DNA of 43,714 bases. Origin: a virus. A program made the position numbers and the translations under genes. The stretch lies in IMG/VR virus record IMGVR_UViG_3300044971_002300, positions 1-43,714 of that record, one strand, 5' to 3'. The notes under the pieces were generated by a model, which was not told the origin of the DNA, did no database searches, and saw nothing but the letters and a program-made list of their open reading frames with translations. Shown here piece by piece: positions 8,160 to 17,086 of this stretch (its first letter is position 1; every line of letters begins with the position of its first letter).

Positions 8160-8324
8160 ATGAGCAAACTTAATGAGTATTTAGAGGTTGCCCTTGCAAT
8201 CCACGCAGCTTGTTCTGCAATCTGTGCCTTAACACCTACCCCAAAGGACGACAAACTTGTGCGTAAACTCTACAAGATCATTGAGATCGGTGGTCTTGTG
8301 ATTGGTCGTGCCAAGCAACGTTGA
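8160..8324 (+). CDS. Small hydrophobic protein, holin-like candidate
   Basis: A 54-residue protein. A mostly hydrophobic stretch at about residues 8-25 (VALAIHAACSAICAL) is followed by TPTPKDDK, a second amphipathic/hydrophobic segment (IIEIGGLVIG) and a basic end (RAKQR). Size and layout fit a small holin or antiholin, and the gene sits end to end with the lysin operon on the opposite strand. That context is suggestive only. TAGAAT at 8134 is a possible promoter box 26 nt upstream. Confidence 0.55.
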   Translation: MSKLNEYLEVALAIHAACSAICALTPTPKDDKLVRKLYKIIEIGGLVIGRAKQR

Positions 8325-8486
8325 TTAGTTTGGCAACGCCTGGAACCAAAACACGATTCCATTATTAGCTTCAACCCATTCTCGTGTTTTGTATGCGTCA
8401 TTCCTTTCTAGGGTGGCGCATTTTCTTTCTTTGTCTAATTCCCAGCACATATTCACCCGGATCTTGGGCTCCTTATTGCGTTTCAT
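8325..8486 (-). CDS. Small protein downstream of the lysin, unknown function
   Basis: A 53-residue protein from an ATG that overlaps the lysin stop (ATGA), so it is translationally coupled to the lysin. It is charged and Trp/Cys-containing (VNMCWELDKERKCATLERND, then REWVEANNGIVFWFQALPN). No membrane segment. It ends one base from the convergent plus-strand gene, so nothing is left noncoding here. It could be a lysis regulator, but there is no direct evidence. Confidence 0.6.
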   Translation of the reverse strand: MKRNKEPKIRVNMCWELDKERKCATLERNDAYKTREWVEANNGIVFWFQALPN

Positions 8487-9589
8487 TTAGATACCAAAAT
8501 TGCCCAGCCTGTATTTTTTCCTTCACATTCCCAGCGAGGAAGCCAATTCTTGCGGCTATAACGCACAGCTTTTCCTGATGACTTGCTGTGGATTACATAA
8601 CCACCGTTGACCATATCGGCTTCTCCGTTGGGGTCATTATGGACAAACGCATCTGGCGTAAATCCAATGCAGCAGGTCCAGTGACCAAATCCAGACGGAT
8701 TCTTTGAGGTCCCTTGGTGCAGCCACCCAACAGCTACGGGGCGACCATTGCGAATTTCATTTTCTAATAACGCATAATTACCGTTAGTTATAAAACGTGC
8801 CTGAAGACCCAGGGATCTCAAGGCTGCAATTTGAACATCTTTGTCGGTGGTATCGCCATAACGTGCGCGAATTTTATTGTATTCATCGTCATTCTTCACC
8901 TTTCCATAGTACTCAGCGATCATGGCACAAGTACTTGAGAAACACTCGCGATAACCCCGCTGAGATTGGTTGTCGAGCTGGTATTCATATGGTACGTTTA
9001 AAATCTTTTCATTGACAACATCCTTTTGCTCTCCTCCAGGACGTTGAAGTTTTTGATCTAAGATCTGGATTAATTTAGTACTGTACGCTGGGTCAGTTGC
9101 ATAACCCTCTTTTACCAATAACTCCGCACATTCATTTCTATTCTTAGCACGATTTACTCCCTTGAAATTTTTATAGTCCTTGTACCAACGATCTACCAAA
9201 TACGTAATGCACGTTTCAATATCAGGAAAGTCAAGAAACCCATCCTTGATTGTTATCCATTTGCCGTTAATAAATTCTTGTGTGCTAACAGTAGAGCCTC
9301 CCCCCTTTAAACCTAAAACATTGTTTTTACCTGACATATGTTTTCCCCAACCTGACTCTAAGGCCCACTGTGCACAAACGCATTCAGGAAATACGGCTCC
9401 AGCTTCTTTAGCGGCTGCGTATACACCATCCCAATTATTGTTGTCTACTTGTGGCTTGGTCTTACGATATTTCTTGGCAAATTCATCCAGGACATCAGAA
9501 GAAAGCTGGGACTGCAACCAATTCCATGCTTCAATCTGATGAGGTAATTCTTCGTAATACTTAGCCGCGTCCGTTAGTTTGATTGACAT
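8483..9589 (-). CDS. Two-domain lysin: glucosaminidase plus C39-like peptidase
   Basis: A 368-residue protein with two catalytic modules. Residues about 50-160 match glucosaminidase (FlgJ/LytD-like, cutting the glycan strand), with catalytic Glu in QWALESGWGKHMSGKNN. Residues about 198-365 match peptidase C39_2-like enzymes. ECFSSTCAMI puts the nucleophile at about Cys214, aligned to the usual CGPT..AM, with His in GHWTCCIGF near 302 and Asp/Asn in VHNDPNG near 318. The protein could cut both glycan and peptide bonds of peptidoglycan. No signal peptide, so release would need a holin, or it acts as a virion enzyme. It overlaps the upstream glycosyltransferase by 29 nt. Confidence 0.85.
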   Translation of the reverse strand: MSIKLTDAAKYYEELPHQIEAWNWLQSQLSSDVLDEFAKKYRKTKPQVDNNNWDGVYAAAKEAGAVFPECVCAQWALESGWGKHMSGKNNVLGLKGGGSTVSTQEFINGKWITIKDGFLDFPDIETCITYLVDRWYKDYKNFKGVNRAKNRNECAELLVKEGYATDPAYSTKLIQILDQKLQRPGGEQKDVVNEKILNVPYEYQLDNQSQRGYRECFSSTCAMIAEYYGKVKNDDEYNKIRARYGDTTDKDVQIAALRSLGLQARFITNGNYALLENEIRNGRPVAVGWLHQGTSKNPSGFGHWTCCIGFTPDAFVHNDPNGEADMVNGGYVIHSKSSGKAVRYSRKNWLPRWECEGKNTGWAILVSK

Positions 9590-10274
9590 TGTCTAATATC
9601 CGTTTAAAATCTCCTGAATATACTTTAGGACCAATATGCATACAGGTCGATGTGGTGTTAACCCAAATATCAAAGCCCAGTTGTTTTAGTTTTTCGCAGA
9701 GATAAATGTCTTCACCCATAAACTCCTCACCAATAAAATCGTACTGACAAATATTAAACAGTTGTTTACCACGGAATTGAGTGAGTGTGCTGTTGTCAGC
9801 CAATGCTTTCAAGGCTTTCCGACCTAGCTTTAAACAGCTGGTACTTACCCGATCTGCCTTAACCCAGTTCCCTTCTTGCTTGGGTGTATCCGCAAAAAAG
9901 ATATCGTAACTTTCAGTATCAGACTTCTTTACCGTGGGGATAGCTACTACATCTCGTGCATCAGTTATGACATCTAGGAACGATTGGGCGTTACAAAAAA
10001 CGTCCGAATCAATAAAAATGAGGCTGTCAAAATCATTTTTAATGGCAGCGGTTAACAGCTCGTTGCGTGCCATGGGGAGGATGCTTTCATAAGACAAGAG
10101 AAGCATTTGGATATCAATGCCCCTCATCTGGCAAAGCTTGGTGATCTCATGGATGGCAAAACTGTACCAGGCATCGACACGTCCGTCGAGTGCAGGGGTG
10201 CCAATCAATACACGCTTTGGTTGCTTCTGAGGTTGCTTAGAAGCCTTTGCCACTGGGAAAATCTTTTTTGCCAT
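9561..10274 (-). CDS. GT-A-fold glycosyltransferase
   Basis: A 237-residue enzyme. I choose the ATG at 10274 rather than the in-frame TTG 6 nt upstream. Key features are RVLIGTPALDGRVD at the N-terminus, SILPMARNELL, the D-x-D metal/nucleotide-sugar motif in LIFIDSDVFC near residue 92, and GEDIYLCEKLKQLGFDIWVN followed by HIG near the C-terminus. The latter resembles Anp1/GT2-like acceptor-side motifs. It sits between a GT4 gene and the lysin, with overlaps on both sides. It probably acts with the neighbouring glycosyltransferase and methyltransferase on one glycan. Confidence 0.82.
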   Translation of the reverse strand: MAKKIFPVAKASKQPQKQPKRVLIGTPALDGRVDAWYSFAIHEITKLCQMRGIDIQMLLLSYESILPMARNELLTAAIKNDFDSLIFIDSDVFCNAQSFLDVITDARDVVAIPTVKKSDTESYDIFFADTPKQEGNWVKADRVSTSCLKLGRKALKALADNSTLTQFRGKQLFNICQYDFIGEEFMGEDIYLCEKLKQLGFDIWVNTTSTCMHIGPKVYSGDFKRILDNVNQTNGRG

Positions 10275-11128
10275 GTCCAATGCTTGTTGTAAAACTCAGT
10301 CTGGTCAGCCAGGTTTTGCTGGTTTTCTGGTGACCAGTAATTGTCAATAACCCTGTTCAAAAGAATAGCGTAATTTTGAGCTAATCGTTCATGGTTGCTG
10401 TCATAACCAATGAAATCAGCGTATTCACCACAGGTTTCAAACAGTGCTCCATAGTTGGTGACGACTGCCTGGCAACCAGCACACATGGCTTCGATTGCGG
10501 AGATGCAAGAGGTTTCTTCAAAAACACTGGGGTAAGCAAAGATATGAGCGTCTTGAAGAGCGGTACGTATCTCTTCGTTTGGCGCATACCCTTTGACGTT
10601 GATGCCAGGAGTGCGTTCTAGCTCTGCAAACAGCTGATCAAATTTTCCTTCCAAAGACTTAGCAAAAGATGTGCCGTAGATGATGATAGAAGAGTAAACG
10701 TCTAGTTCAATGTCATCTCGATTGAGGAGTTGAAATGCATGCAACAAAACATGTAGTCCGCGCCAGGGTGTTGATGTATAGATCAACTTGAGCTTGCCCT
10801 TGGGCTTTGGCTTTGGTTCAAATTCTATCGTGGCATTCTTGATGACGACTGATTTCCAGGCTGGTGCGTTGAATTTTTCTCTGAATTTTTCGTAGCACCA
10901 ATGAGAGTCGTAAATAAAACAGTCAATTTTATCAACGAAGCTAGGGCTTCTCATCCCCTGTACGTTTTCTTGATCGTAACTCAGTTCCTGCAGGAGGATA
11001 TTCTTCTTACCTGGAACGATCAGCTCGGGTCTGCACACAGAAACAATCAAGTTGATTCCGGAGAAATCCAGATTCTCTTTTAGTGTTTCAACAAGGATTT
11101 CTGTGCCACCTTTCGGTTGATCAGGCAT
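10205..11128 (-). CDS. GT4-type glycosyltransferase
   Basis: A 307-residue GT-B enzyme starting at the ATG whose codon lies inside the stop region of the methyltransferase (ATGCCTGA, 8-nt overlap). The N-terminus MPDQPKGGTEILVETL is the usual acceptor-side glycine loop. KLIYTSTPWRGLHVLLHAF near residue 115 starts the donor domain, and EETSCISAIEAMCAG near 220 is the E-x7-E motif. No signal or membrane segment. It overlaps the next glycosyltransferase by 70 nt. Substrates unknown. Confidence 0.85.
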   Translation of the reverse strand: MPDQPKGGTEILVETLKENLDFSGINLIVSVCRPELIVPGKKNILLQELSYDQENVQGMRSPSFVDKIDCFIYDSHWCYEKFREKFNAPAWKSVVIKNATIEFEPKPKPKGKLKLIYTSTPWRGLHVLLHAFQLLNRDDIELDVYSSIIIYGTSFAKSLEGKFDQLFAELERTPGINVKGYAPNEEIRTALQDAHIFAYPSVFEETSCISAIEAMCAGCQAVVTNYGALFETCGEYADFIGYDSNHERLAQNYAILLNRVIDNYWSPENQQNLADQTEFYNKHWTWQKRFSQWQRLLSNLRSNQSVY

Positions 11129-11726
11129 TACGTTCAAACAGGAAATCAACCTGGAGCAACTGATTGTTCTGATCATAGAGGACATCAATGATGTCTCGCA
11201 AGCAGTATCCATTTTTATCCAGATATCCGATAACACGTCCTGCCAAGGGAGCACCGTGGTTGTACTGCTGGACTGATGTTTCCAGGAGCAAATACCGTGG
11301 CTGTGTTTGTTTAAAATATTGTTTGCCGCCTTTCAAGATGTCAAGCTCTGCGCCTTGAACATCAAGTTTGATCATATCAAACGGTGGGAACTCTAGATCA
11401 TCCAGTGCGTACATCCATTTTTTGAGCACCACGGGATTGGTGTAGTAGACCGTGTTCTCGCGATAAATGGAACTGCCTGTTGTTCAGCTCTCCTCTGGAA
11501 GGGTGTAGAAATCCACCTGCTTGGTTTCTTTGCCAAGCAGATAAAAGTCTGTGTCAAATGCCTGGAGGAGTGACGCTTGCCTTTCGTCACCCTCAATGCA
11601 TTTAATTCGTGCAGCAGGAAATAACTGGCGAGCTAACCGTGCAAATTCGCCACGATAAGCCCCGACATCTAGGACACTCGTAACGGGGTGCTCTAGATGC
11701 CGGAGACGTTGCCGAAACCGATCCAT
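11121..11726 (-). pseudogene. FkbM-family methyltransferase split by an in-frame TGA
   Basis: One continuous frame of 201 sense positions reads as an FkbM-type SAM-dependent methyltransferase. SAM motif I is VLDVGAYRGEFARLA near residue 20, then CIEGD, FYTLPEES, a TGA codon at 11484-11486, TTGSSIYRENT, and FDMIKLDVQGAELDILKGG. The homology carries straight through the TGA with no frame change. This may be a nonsense mutation, a sequencing or assembly error, or readthrough. FkbM enzymes O-methylate sugars, which fits the adjacent glycosyltransferases. If the stop is real, neither half should be active: the SAM loop and the second conserved motif fall on different fragments. Confidence 0.75.
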
Positions 11727-11733
11727 GAAGGAA

Positions 11734-12042
11734 TCAGGTCAGGGAGGTGATATCAAAGTCGTCAACCTTGCTTTCTGTGGCAGGGGTGGTGAGGCTGCCG
11801 TACATACTGTCGAACACCATGTCCCAGTGCACGGTGTTGCAGAAACCGAGGAGTTCAGCTTTGGTGAAATCGGCGGGCTCTTTGTCAAGGTATTCCACGT
11901 CCACTTCGGTGCCGAAATCACGGTTGAAACCACCGTAGGAGTAGACGACAGTCAGATCCCACTTACGGACTTTACCGTTGGTTTTAACGGTGGGGATAGC
12001 CTTAGAGAGAGCTTTAGTAGCGCCCTGGGTATGTACAACCAT
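11734..12042 (-). CDS. Hypothetical 102-residue protein
   Basis: I take the ATG at 12042; an in-frame TTG lies 9 nt upstream. The protein has beta-rich segments (KWDLTVVYSYGGFNRDFG, then TEVDVEYLDKEPADFTKAEL) and ends KVDDFDITSLT. No family recognised. It leads the methyltransferase-glycosyltransferase-lysin series and follows the tail fibre gene, so it could be a tail accessory or fibre-assembly protein, but nothing proves it. The start codon lies in a short inverted repeat (CCATTG...CAATGG). Confidence 0.65.
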   Translation of the reverse strand: MVVHTQGATKALSKAIPTVKTNGKVRKWDLTVVYSYGGFNRDFGTEVDVEYLDKEPADFTKAELLGFCNTVHWDMVFDSMYGSLTTPATESKVDDFDITSLT

Positions 12043-12065
12043 TGTTGGCAAGAGTCAATGGTTTT

Positions 12066-12071
12066 ATTATA
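12066..12071 (-). promoter_or_regulatory. -10-like box TATAAT
   Basis: On the minus strand TATAAT lies 29 nt before the ATG at 12042, in the short gap after the tail fibre gene. No good -35 is present. Confidence 0.45.
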
Positions 12072-12087
12072 CGTCAGTTTCAACGCA

Positions 12088-15000
12088 TTACGGCGTTAAT
12101 CCCGATACTTTATTTTCCAATTCTTTCAAACGCTTAGCAAGTTCCTGCGTTGCTTTAATCAAGATTGGATACGTCTTCATTGGATCAGCTTCCCAGCAAT
12201 CAGGATTGTTCTTATGTACCAAACGTGTGTATTCGGCTGTACCAAAAGAAGTTTCAACTGCATCTAATTCCTGGGCAATAAAACCAAAATCTTTTCTTCC
12301 TTTGCGAGAACCATCGCGTGTTGCCCAGTCAAACTGCACTGGACGTAGGGCGTTAATGAAGGTTACACCATAAGGAAGATCCTTAATGTTGGTTTTATCC
12401 CGCTGGTCCGACAGTGTTGAAATTGTCGTATCAGCACAACGAAGGTTGACAACGTCAGCATTACCAAGTGTAAACTCACCAGTAACAGTTGCCGCAGAAG
12501 CCTGGGCTTCGTTACCAATACAGGTGTTATTAACGCCTGTAGTAAGACCCGAACCAGCAGAATGTCCAAGCGCGGTATTTCCTGTTGCAGTGGTGTTTGA
12601 TAATAACGTTTGTCGACCAACTGCGACGTTTTGATTACCTGCCGTATTGTTTTGAAGCGCACTAGAACCAACTGCAACATTAGAAGCGCCTGTTATATTA
12701 GCATTTAAAGCATCCCGACCAACTGCAACATTATTAACACCTGTTGTATTAGTAAATAAAGCTTGCTGACCTACAGCAGTATTGTGAACGCCTGTTGTAT
12801 TAACAGCTAAAGCGCTTGAGCCGACTGCAATATTGCCCGTTCCTATTGTGTTAGAAGCAAGTCCACTGACGCCGATGGCAATATTATTGACACCTGTTGT
12901 ATTGGAAAGCAATGCACTGGCACCAACTGCAGTATTACCAGATCCTGTTGTAGAGCTTCCAAGTGCATTAACACCTATAGCAACATTAATTGAGCCTACT
13001 GTATTTACATCAAGAGCGTTAAAACCAATAGCAACATTCCCGCTAGCTGTTGTATTAGCAGCAAGCGCATTAGTACCAATGGCAGTATTATTGAGACCCG
13101 CTGTATTAGAAGCAAGACCACTAGCACCTACGGCAACATTGTTTGATCCTGTTGTATTTAAAGTAAGACCACTGGAGCCAACTGCAGTGTTATTGTTTCC
13201 TGTTGTTGCTTGACGAAGTGCATTAGATCCAAGAGCAGTATTGGCAGTTCCTGCTGTACTGTTTTGAAGCGCACTGAAACCTAATGCAGTATTACCTATG
13301 CCTGTTGTGTTGGCAAAAAGCGCAACGTAACCTACTGCAGTATTGCCTACGCCCGTGGTATTCGATGCAAGACCACTGACGCCTACGGCAACAGTATTAC
13401 TTGTTGTATGAGCAGTAAGGGCGTTTACGCCTATGGCAACATTACTGGTACCTGTTGCATTGGCAGCTAAAGCACTATTACCAACAGCAGTATTACCAGA
13501 TGCTACTGTATTAGCACCTAAAGCATTTTGACCAACTGCTGTATTCTGAATGCCTGTTGTATTAGCAACTAAAGCATTTTGACCAACTGCAGTATTACCA
13601 GATGCTGTTGTATTAGAATCTAAAGCATTTTGACCAACTGCGGTATTATTAGCGCCTATTGTAGTAGACTCTAAAGCATTTTGACCAATCGCAGTATTAT
13701 TGCTAACGTTTGATGCGCTATCTAAAGCATTTTCACCAACTGCAGTGTTATTATTCCCTGTTACACTAAAAGTTAAAGCAGCTCGACCAACTGCAGTATT
13801 ACCAGAGCCTATTACATTAGTGGCTAAAGCGCCTCGGCCAACTGCAGTATTATTGACGCCTGTTGTAGTATTGCCTAAAGCAGCTCGACCAACTGCAGTA
13901 TTTTCAGAGCCTGTTGTATTACTGCCTAAAGCAAATCGACCAACTGCAGTATTAGAAATACCTGTTGTATTTTCTTTACCTGCTCGATAACCAATAAAAG
14001 TATTATCACTTCCGGTATTGTTTAAACCTGCTTCAAAACCAAGGCTTGTTTCAAACGGGCTTCCGGAATCTGTTTGGCCAATTAAACCGGAAACACCAGA
14101 AATCCATGAAGTAGTTCCATCAGAATTTGTGCTTAATATAAAGCCAGAGGTTCCTGTTGTTGGTGGAAAAGAAAATAAACCATAAGGACGAATATCACCA
14201 GATCCACTGACAATTAAAACACCACCGCTAGCGTAGTACGTATTACCGGAAATAATACCTGCTGTAAAAACTCCACTGCCAAAAATACCGCTGCCACTAA
14301 CCTGAATATTTCCGGTAGTTGTTTGAGTAAAGTTTACGGTCGTAAAATTACCTGTTGCAGCAGTAACGGTAACGGCTTCAACGGTAACTCCTGTGATATA
14401 TGCACCAGAAACCCTAGATGTGAATGTACCGGAAATGCCAGTTAAATTCGTAAATAAACCAAGGTTTCCTGTAACGGTTCCTCCCGAAACCGTGCCACCG
14501 TCTATTTTTGTTGTTCCTGTAATTTGGTTAAAGGTTGCGCTATCACCGATAACATTTTGTCCTGAAAGCTGTGATGTAAATACGCCACTAATTCCGGTAA
14601 TCCTTGTAAAGGCAGCCGTACCACCGGTTATGGAAGCGCCAGAAAGCTGCGAGGTAAAACTTCCGGAAACGCTGTTAATAGTTACAAAATTACCTGTGAC
14701 TCCTGTAACTGTTCCGCCTTCGACTCGGGTGCTACCGGTAACGTAATTGAAAGTTGCGTTTTCGCCTACAAAATTTTGACCTGAAATTTGAGATGTAAAT
14801 ACGCCACTAACGCCTGTAACCCTGGTAAACGAACCAGCGGTTCCTGTTATGTTTGCTCCAGACAGCTGTGATGTAAATACACCAGATACACCAGTAATAG
14901 ATCCAAAGTTACCAATAGATCCCGTGATTGCAGCCCCTGACAAAAGGGTTGTAAATATACCAGTCTGCCCTGTAATAGCTGTAAATTGACCATTGTCTCC

Positions 15001-16629
15001 GGTGATTGTTGCTCCAGAAACGCGTCCAGTAAACGCACCACTAATTCCATTAAGCTGTGCAAACCCACCTGTGCTACCAGTAATGGTTGCGCCAGAAAGG
15101 CGATCCGTAAAGGTACCTGAAACGCCTGTTAAGTTCGCAAACTGCCCGTTATTTCCAGTAACGGTTGCTCCAGAAACAACGTTAAAAATCCCTGATACAA
15201 AAGTACCGGTTGTGGCGTTAATGGTGTTTCCTGTAATTGTTGTACCACTTAAAGTCGTGGTGAACACGCCTGTAACAGCTCTTGCCGTTGTGAAGTTACC
15301 AGATGCACCAGTAATGGTATTACCGGAAATACTGGTTAAACCGTATATTTCATTTCCAGTTAGTATCCCAAAAGTACCGGTAATACCTGTAACAGATCCT
15401 CCTGAAATCTGACCACTAACAACAATCCCGGAAGAAAATGTTGCGTTGCCACTGATGTTTAAATTCCCTGCGGCACTAATGTTGCCAGTTGTATCAATTG
15501 TTGGAATAGAAATAGTGTTAGTAAAAACACCGGTTTGAGCTTCAATCTTTTGGAATAAACCAGTGACGCCTGTGATGGTTGCACCAGACACGCGTGTCGT
15601 GAAAACTCCAGTAGCACCTGTGACACTAGTAAAGGTTCCCGCATCCCCTGTTACTACTGCGCCAGAAATTCTACTAGTAAATACACCTGATACTCCGGTA
15701 ATGTTAGTAAAAGTACCAACATTACCTGTAACAACTGCACCGGAGATTTGTGTTGTAAACGTACCTAAGCCACCAGTTAAATTTGCAAATAAACCAGTGG
15801 CACCGGTTACCGTTAAACCCGATACCCGTGTGGTGAAAGTTCCGCTAACTCCGGTTAAATTTGCAAATAAACCAGTATCTCCTGTGACAGTTGAACCAGA
15901 AACACTTGTGGTAAATACTCCGGAAACACCCGTTAAGTTTGCAAATAAACCTGCCGCTCCTGTAATTGTTGCTCCGGATAAACGAGTTGTAAAAACGCCA
16001 CTGATACCAGTAATGCTACTGGCTTGAACTGCATCACCAGTTACAACAGCACCAGAAACTTGAGTTGTAAATACACCGTTGACACCAGTAATGTTGGTGC
16101 CACTGAAACTAGAAAATAAACCGGTTGCTCCTGTAATCGTTTGTCCTGTTAAAGAAGTGAACGCACCAGAAACACCTGTTACTGTTGTTCCGCTTAACCT
16201 TGTAAAATTGCCCGTTCCGATTGTTGCAGTTCCACCGATTACGTTTGTGAAATTGCCAGTAGATGCGTTGACATCAACAGCCTGAAATGTCTGACCAGTA
16301 AATACTGTTCCACTGGTTAACGAATTAAAGACCGCGCCACTATTTACCGTAAGGTACGCAAAAGTACCAGTGTTCGTGACGTTGATCGAAGCAGGAGTAA
16401 ATGAACCGCTAACGGAAAGATTGCCGCCAACAGTTAAGTCGCCTGCAACACCACCACCTGTTAACTGAAGATAGTAGTTGTTGAAATATTGCTTTGTTTC
16501 GTTAAACGTGAGTTTTTTACTTTTTAGACCAGGATCAACTTCGGCAACATCAACAACCAATAAAAGATCGTCGTCGTTGATATTCGTCGACGTGATCGCT
16601 GGCAATTCAGTTATGCGCCTATTAGCCAC
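12088..16629 (-). CDS. Giant repetitive tail fibre with S74 chaperone domain
   Basis: A 1513-residue protein with a GTG start. Residues 1-60 (RITELPAITSTNINDDDLLL) are probably the virion-attachment end. Residues about 100-830 are a long series of short degenerate repeats of the TGVSGVFTTRLSGATITG type, probably a beta-structured trimeric shaft. Residues about 870-1385 hold roughly 30 copies of a 17-residue NTAVGxxALxxNTTGxx repeat, like YadA/Hep_Hag heads. The last ~115 residues are a peptidase S74 intramolecular chaperone: STLSDQRDKTNI carries the autocleavage Ser, followed by FGFIAQELD and a coiled coil (LAKRLKELENKV). It is the likely receptor-binding fibre; the chaperone would trimerise it and then cut itself off. 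Confidence 0.9.
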   Translation of the reverse strand: MANRRITELPAITSTNINDDDLLLVVDVAEVDPGLKSKKLTFNETKQYFNNYYLQLTGGGVAGDLTVGGNLSVSGSFTPASINVTNTGTFAYLTVNSGAVFNSLTSGTVFTGQTFQAVDVNASTGNFTNVIGGTATIGTGNFTRLSGTTVTGVSGAFTSLTGQTITGATGLFSSFSGTNITGVNGVFTTQVSGAVVTGDAVQASSITGISGVFTTRLSGATITGAAGLFANLTGVSGVFTTSVSGSTVTGDTGLFANLTGVSGTFTTRVSGLTVTGATGLFANLTGGLGTFTTQISGAVVTGNVGTFTNITGVSGVFTSRISGAVVTGDAGTFTSVTGATGVFTTRVSGATITGVTGLFQKIEAQTGVFTNTISIPTIDTTGNISAAGNLNISGNATFSSGIVVSGQISGGSVTGITGTFGILTGNEIYGLTSISGNTITGASGNFTTARAVTGVFTTTLSGTTITGNTINATTGTFVSGIFNVVSGATVTGNNGQFANLTGVSGTFTDRLSGATITGSTGGFAQLNGISGAFTGRVSGATITGDNGQFTAITGQTGIFTTLLSGAAITGSIGNFGSITGVSGVFTSQLSGANITGTAGSFTRVTGVSGVFTSQISGQNFVGENATFNYVTGSTRVEGGTVTGVTGNFVTINSVSGSFTSQLSGASITGGTAAFTRITGISGVFTSQLSGQNVIGDSATFNQITGTTKIDGGTVSGGTVTGNLGLFTNLTGISGTFTSRVSGAYITGVTVEAVTVTAATGNFTTVNFTQTTTGNIQVSGSGIFGSGVFTAGIISGNTYYASGGVLIVSGSGDIRPYGLFSFPPTTGTSGFILSTNSDGTTSWISGVSGLIGQTDSGSPFETSLGFEAGLNNTGSDNTFIGYRAGKENTTGISNTAVGRFALGSNTTGSENTAVGRAALGNTTTGVNNTAVGRGALATNVIGSGNTAVGRAALTFSVTGNNNTAVGENALDSASNVSNNTAIGQNALESTTIGANNTAVGQNALDSNTTASGNTAVGQNALVANTTGIQNTAVGQNALGANTVASGNTAVGNSALAANATGTSNVAIGVNALTAHTTSNTVAVGVSGLASNTTGVGNTAVGYVALFANTTGIGNTALGFSALQNSTAGTANTALGSNALRQATTGNNNTAVGSSGLTLNTTGSNNVAVGASGLASNTAGLNNTAIGTNALAANTTASGNVAIGFNALDVNTVGSINVAIGVNALGSSTTGSGNTAVGASALLSNTTGVNNIAIGVSGLASNTIGTGNIAVGSSALAVNTTGVHNTAVGQQALFTNTTGVNNVAVGRDALNANITGASNVAVGSSALQNNTAGNQNVAVGRQTLLSNTTATGNTALGHSAGSGLTTGVNNTCIGNEAQASAATVTGEFTLGNADVVNLRCADTTISTLSDQRDKTNIKDLPYGVTFINALRPVQFDWATRDGSRKGRKDFGFIAQELDAVETSFGTAEYTRLVHKNNPDCWEADPMKTYPILIKATQELAKRLKELENKVSGLTP
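12478..14008 (-). repeat. Coding tandem repeat, ~51-nt units (YadA-head-like)
   Basis: Roughly 30 diverged 51-nt units encode NTAVG-type 17-mers. Neighbouring units are similar enough at the DNA level to allow recombination and copy-number change; three consecutive units share NTAVGQNAL. Confidence 0.85.
14400..16320 (-). repeat. Coding degenerate repeats of the fibre shaft
   Basis: Repeated units encode patterns such as GVFTTRLSGATITG at roughly 12- to 26-residue spacing. Gly, Thr and Val are strongly over-represented, as expected for a repetitive beta shaft. Confidence 0.8.
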
Positions 16630-16654
16630 CTATTTAAAACACATAAACCTATAA

Positions 16655-16665
16655 ATTAAATTATA
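16655..16665 (-). promoter_or_regulatory. TATAATTTAAT box within a small hairpin before the fibre gene
   Basis: TATAAT starts 36 nt before the GTG at 16629. It lies inside CCTATAA...TTATAGG, an inverted repeat (7-bp arms) that could also act as a weak terminator for the upstream gene. No U-run follows. Confidence 0.35.
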
Positions 16666-16682
16666 GGCGAGATGTGCTTATT

Positions 16683-17066
16683 TTATTTGACCTTAATTTC
16701 AATACTTGGCAGCAAACGAGAACCGAGGTGCCAGGCTCCTTGAATGCCTAAAACAAGGCCACAGGAAAGAGCAAAAACCACAATCAATTCAGCCACTGTC
16801 AGGTTGCGCCTCACATAAACAAACTGTGGTGGCTCCACAAATTCTGGGACGTTTCTGCCTTGCAATGGAGGGAAAACCATGCTTTGTTGTGGCATGGGAG
16901 ACCGGGCTGCTGCACTACTTTCTTCCAGTGCCTGTTTGATTGCATTTTCTCGTGCCTGGGCCTTGAGTGCTTCCAGTAACTCAGGTGTGATAGTCCTTGG
17001 CAAGGGAACGTTGAAATTTTGTTCCGGAGAACGGGGCGGATTGGAAGGGGTTACTTGATCTTCCAT
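16683..17066 (-). CDS. Predicted membrane protein, proline-rich N-terminus
   Basis: A 127-residue protein from the ATG at 17066. The N-terminal part is Pro/Gln/Ala-rich (SNPPRSPEQNFNVPLP), then a helical Ala/Glu segment (LLEALKAQARENAIKQALEE). Near the C-terminus is one membrane helix (AELIVVFALSCGLVLGI) and a short basic tail (IEIKVK). The topology resembles small phage envelope-targeted proteins. It might be involved in lysis or entry; no specific homology is seen. It is divergent from the HTH gene at 17111. Confidence 0.65.
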   Translation of the reverse strand: MEDQVTPSNPPRSPEQNFNVPLPRTITPELLEALKAQARENAIKQALEESSAAARSPMPQQSMVFPPLQGRNVPEFVEPPQFVYVRRNLTVAELIVVFALSCGLVLGIQGAWHLGSRLLPSIEIKVK

Positions 17067-17086
17067 TGGATAGCAGAATGCTTTTT

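Noticed and set aside
10205-11254. Longer start (11254) for the GT4 gene
   Set aside because: The additional 42 residues overlap the methyltransferase in another frame and do not look like GT4; the ATG at 11128 begins the normal GT4 N-terminus.
12363-16285. Many long ORFs on the opposite strand and other frames of the tail fibre gene (for example 12833-13213, 15563-16027 plus)
   Set aside because: They are shadows of the repetitive fibre coding sequence; their proteins are repeated V/P/A patterns with no ribosome sites.
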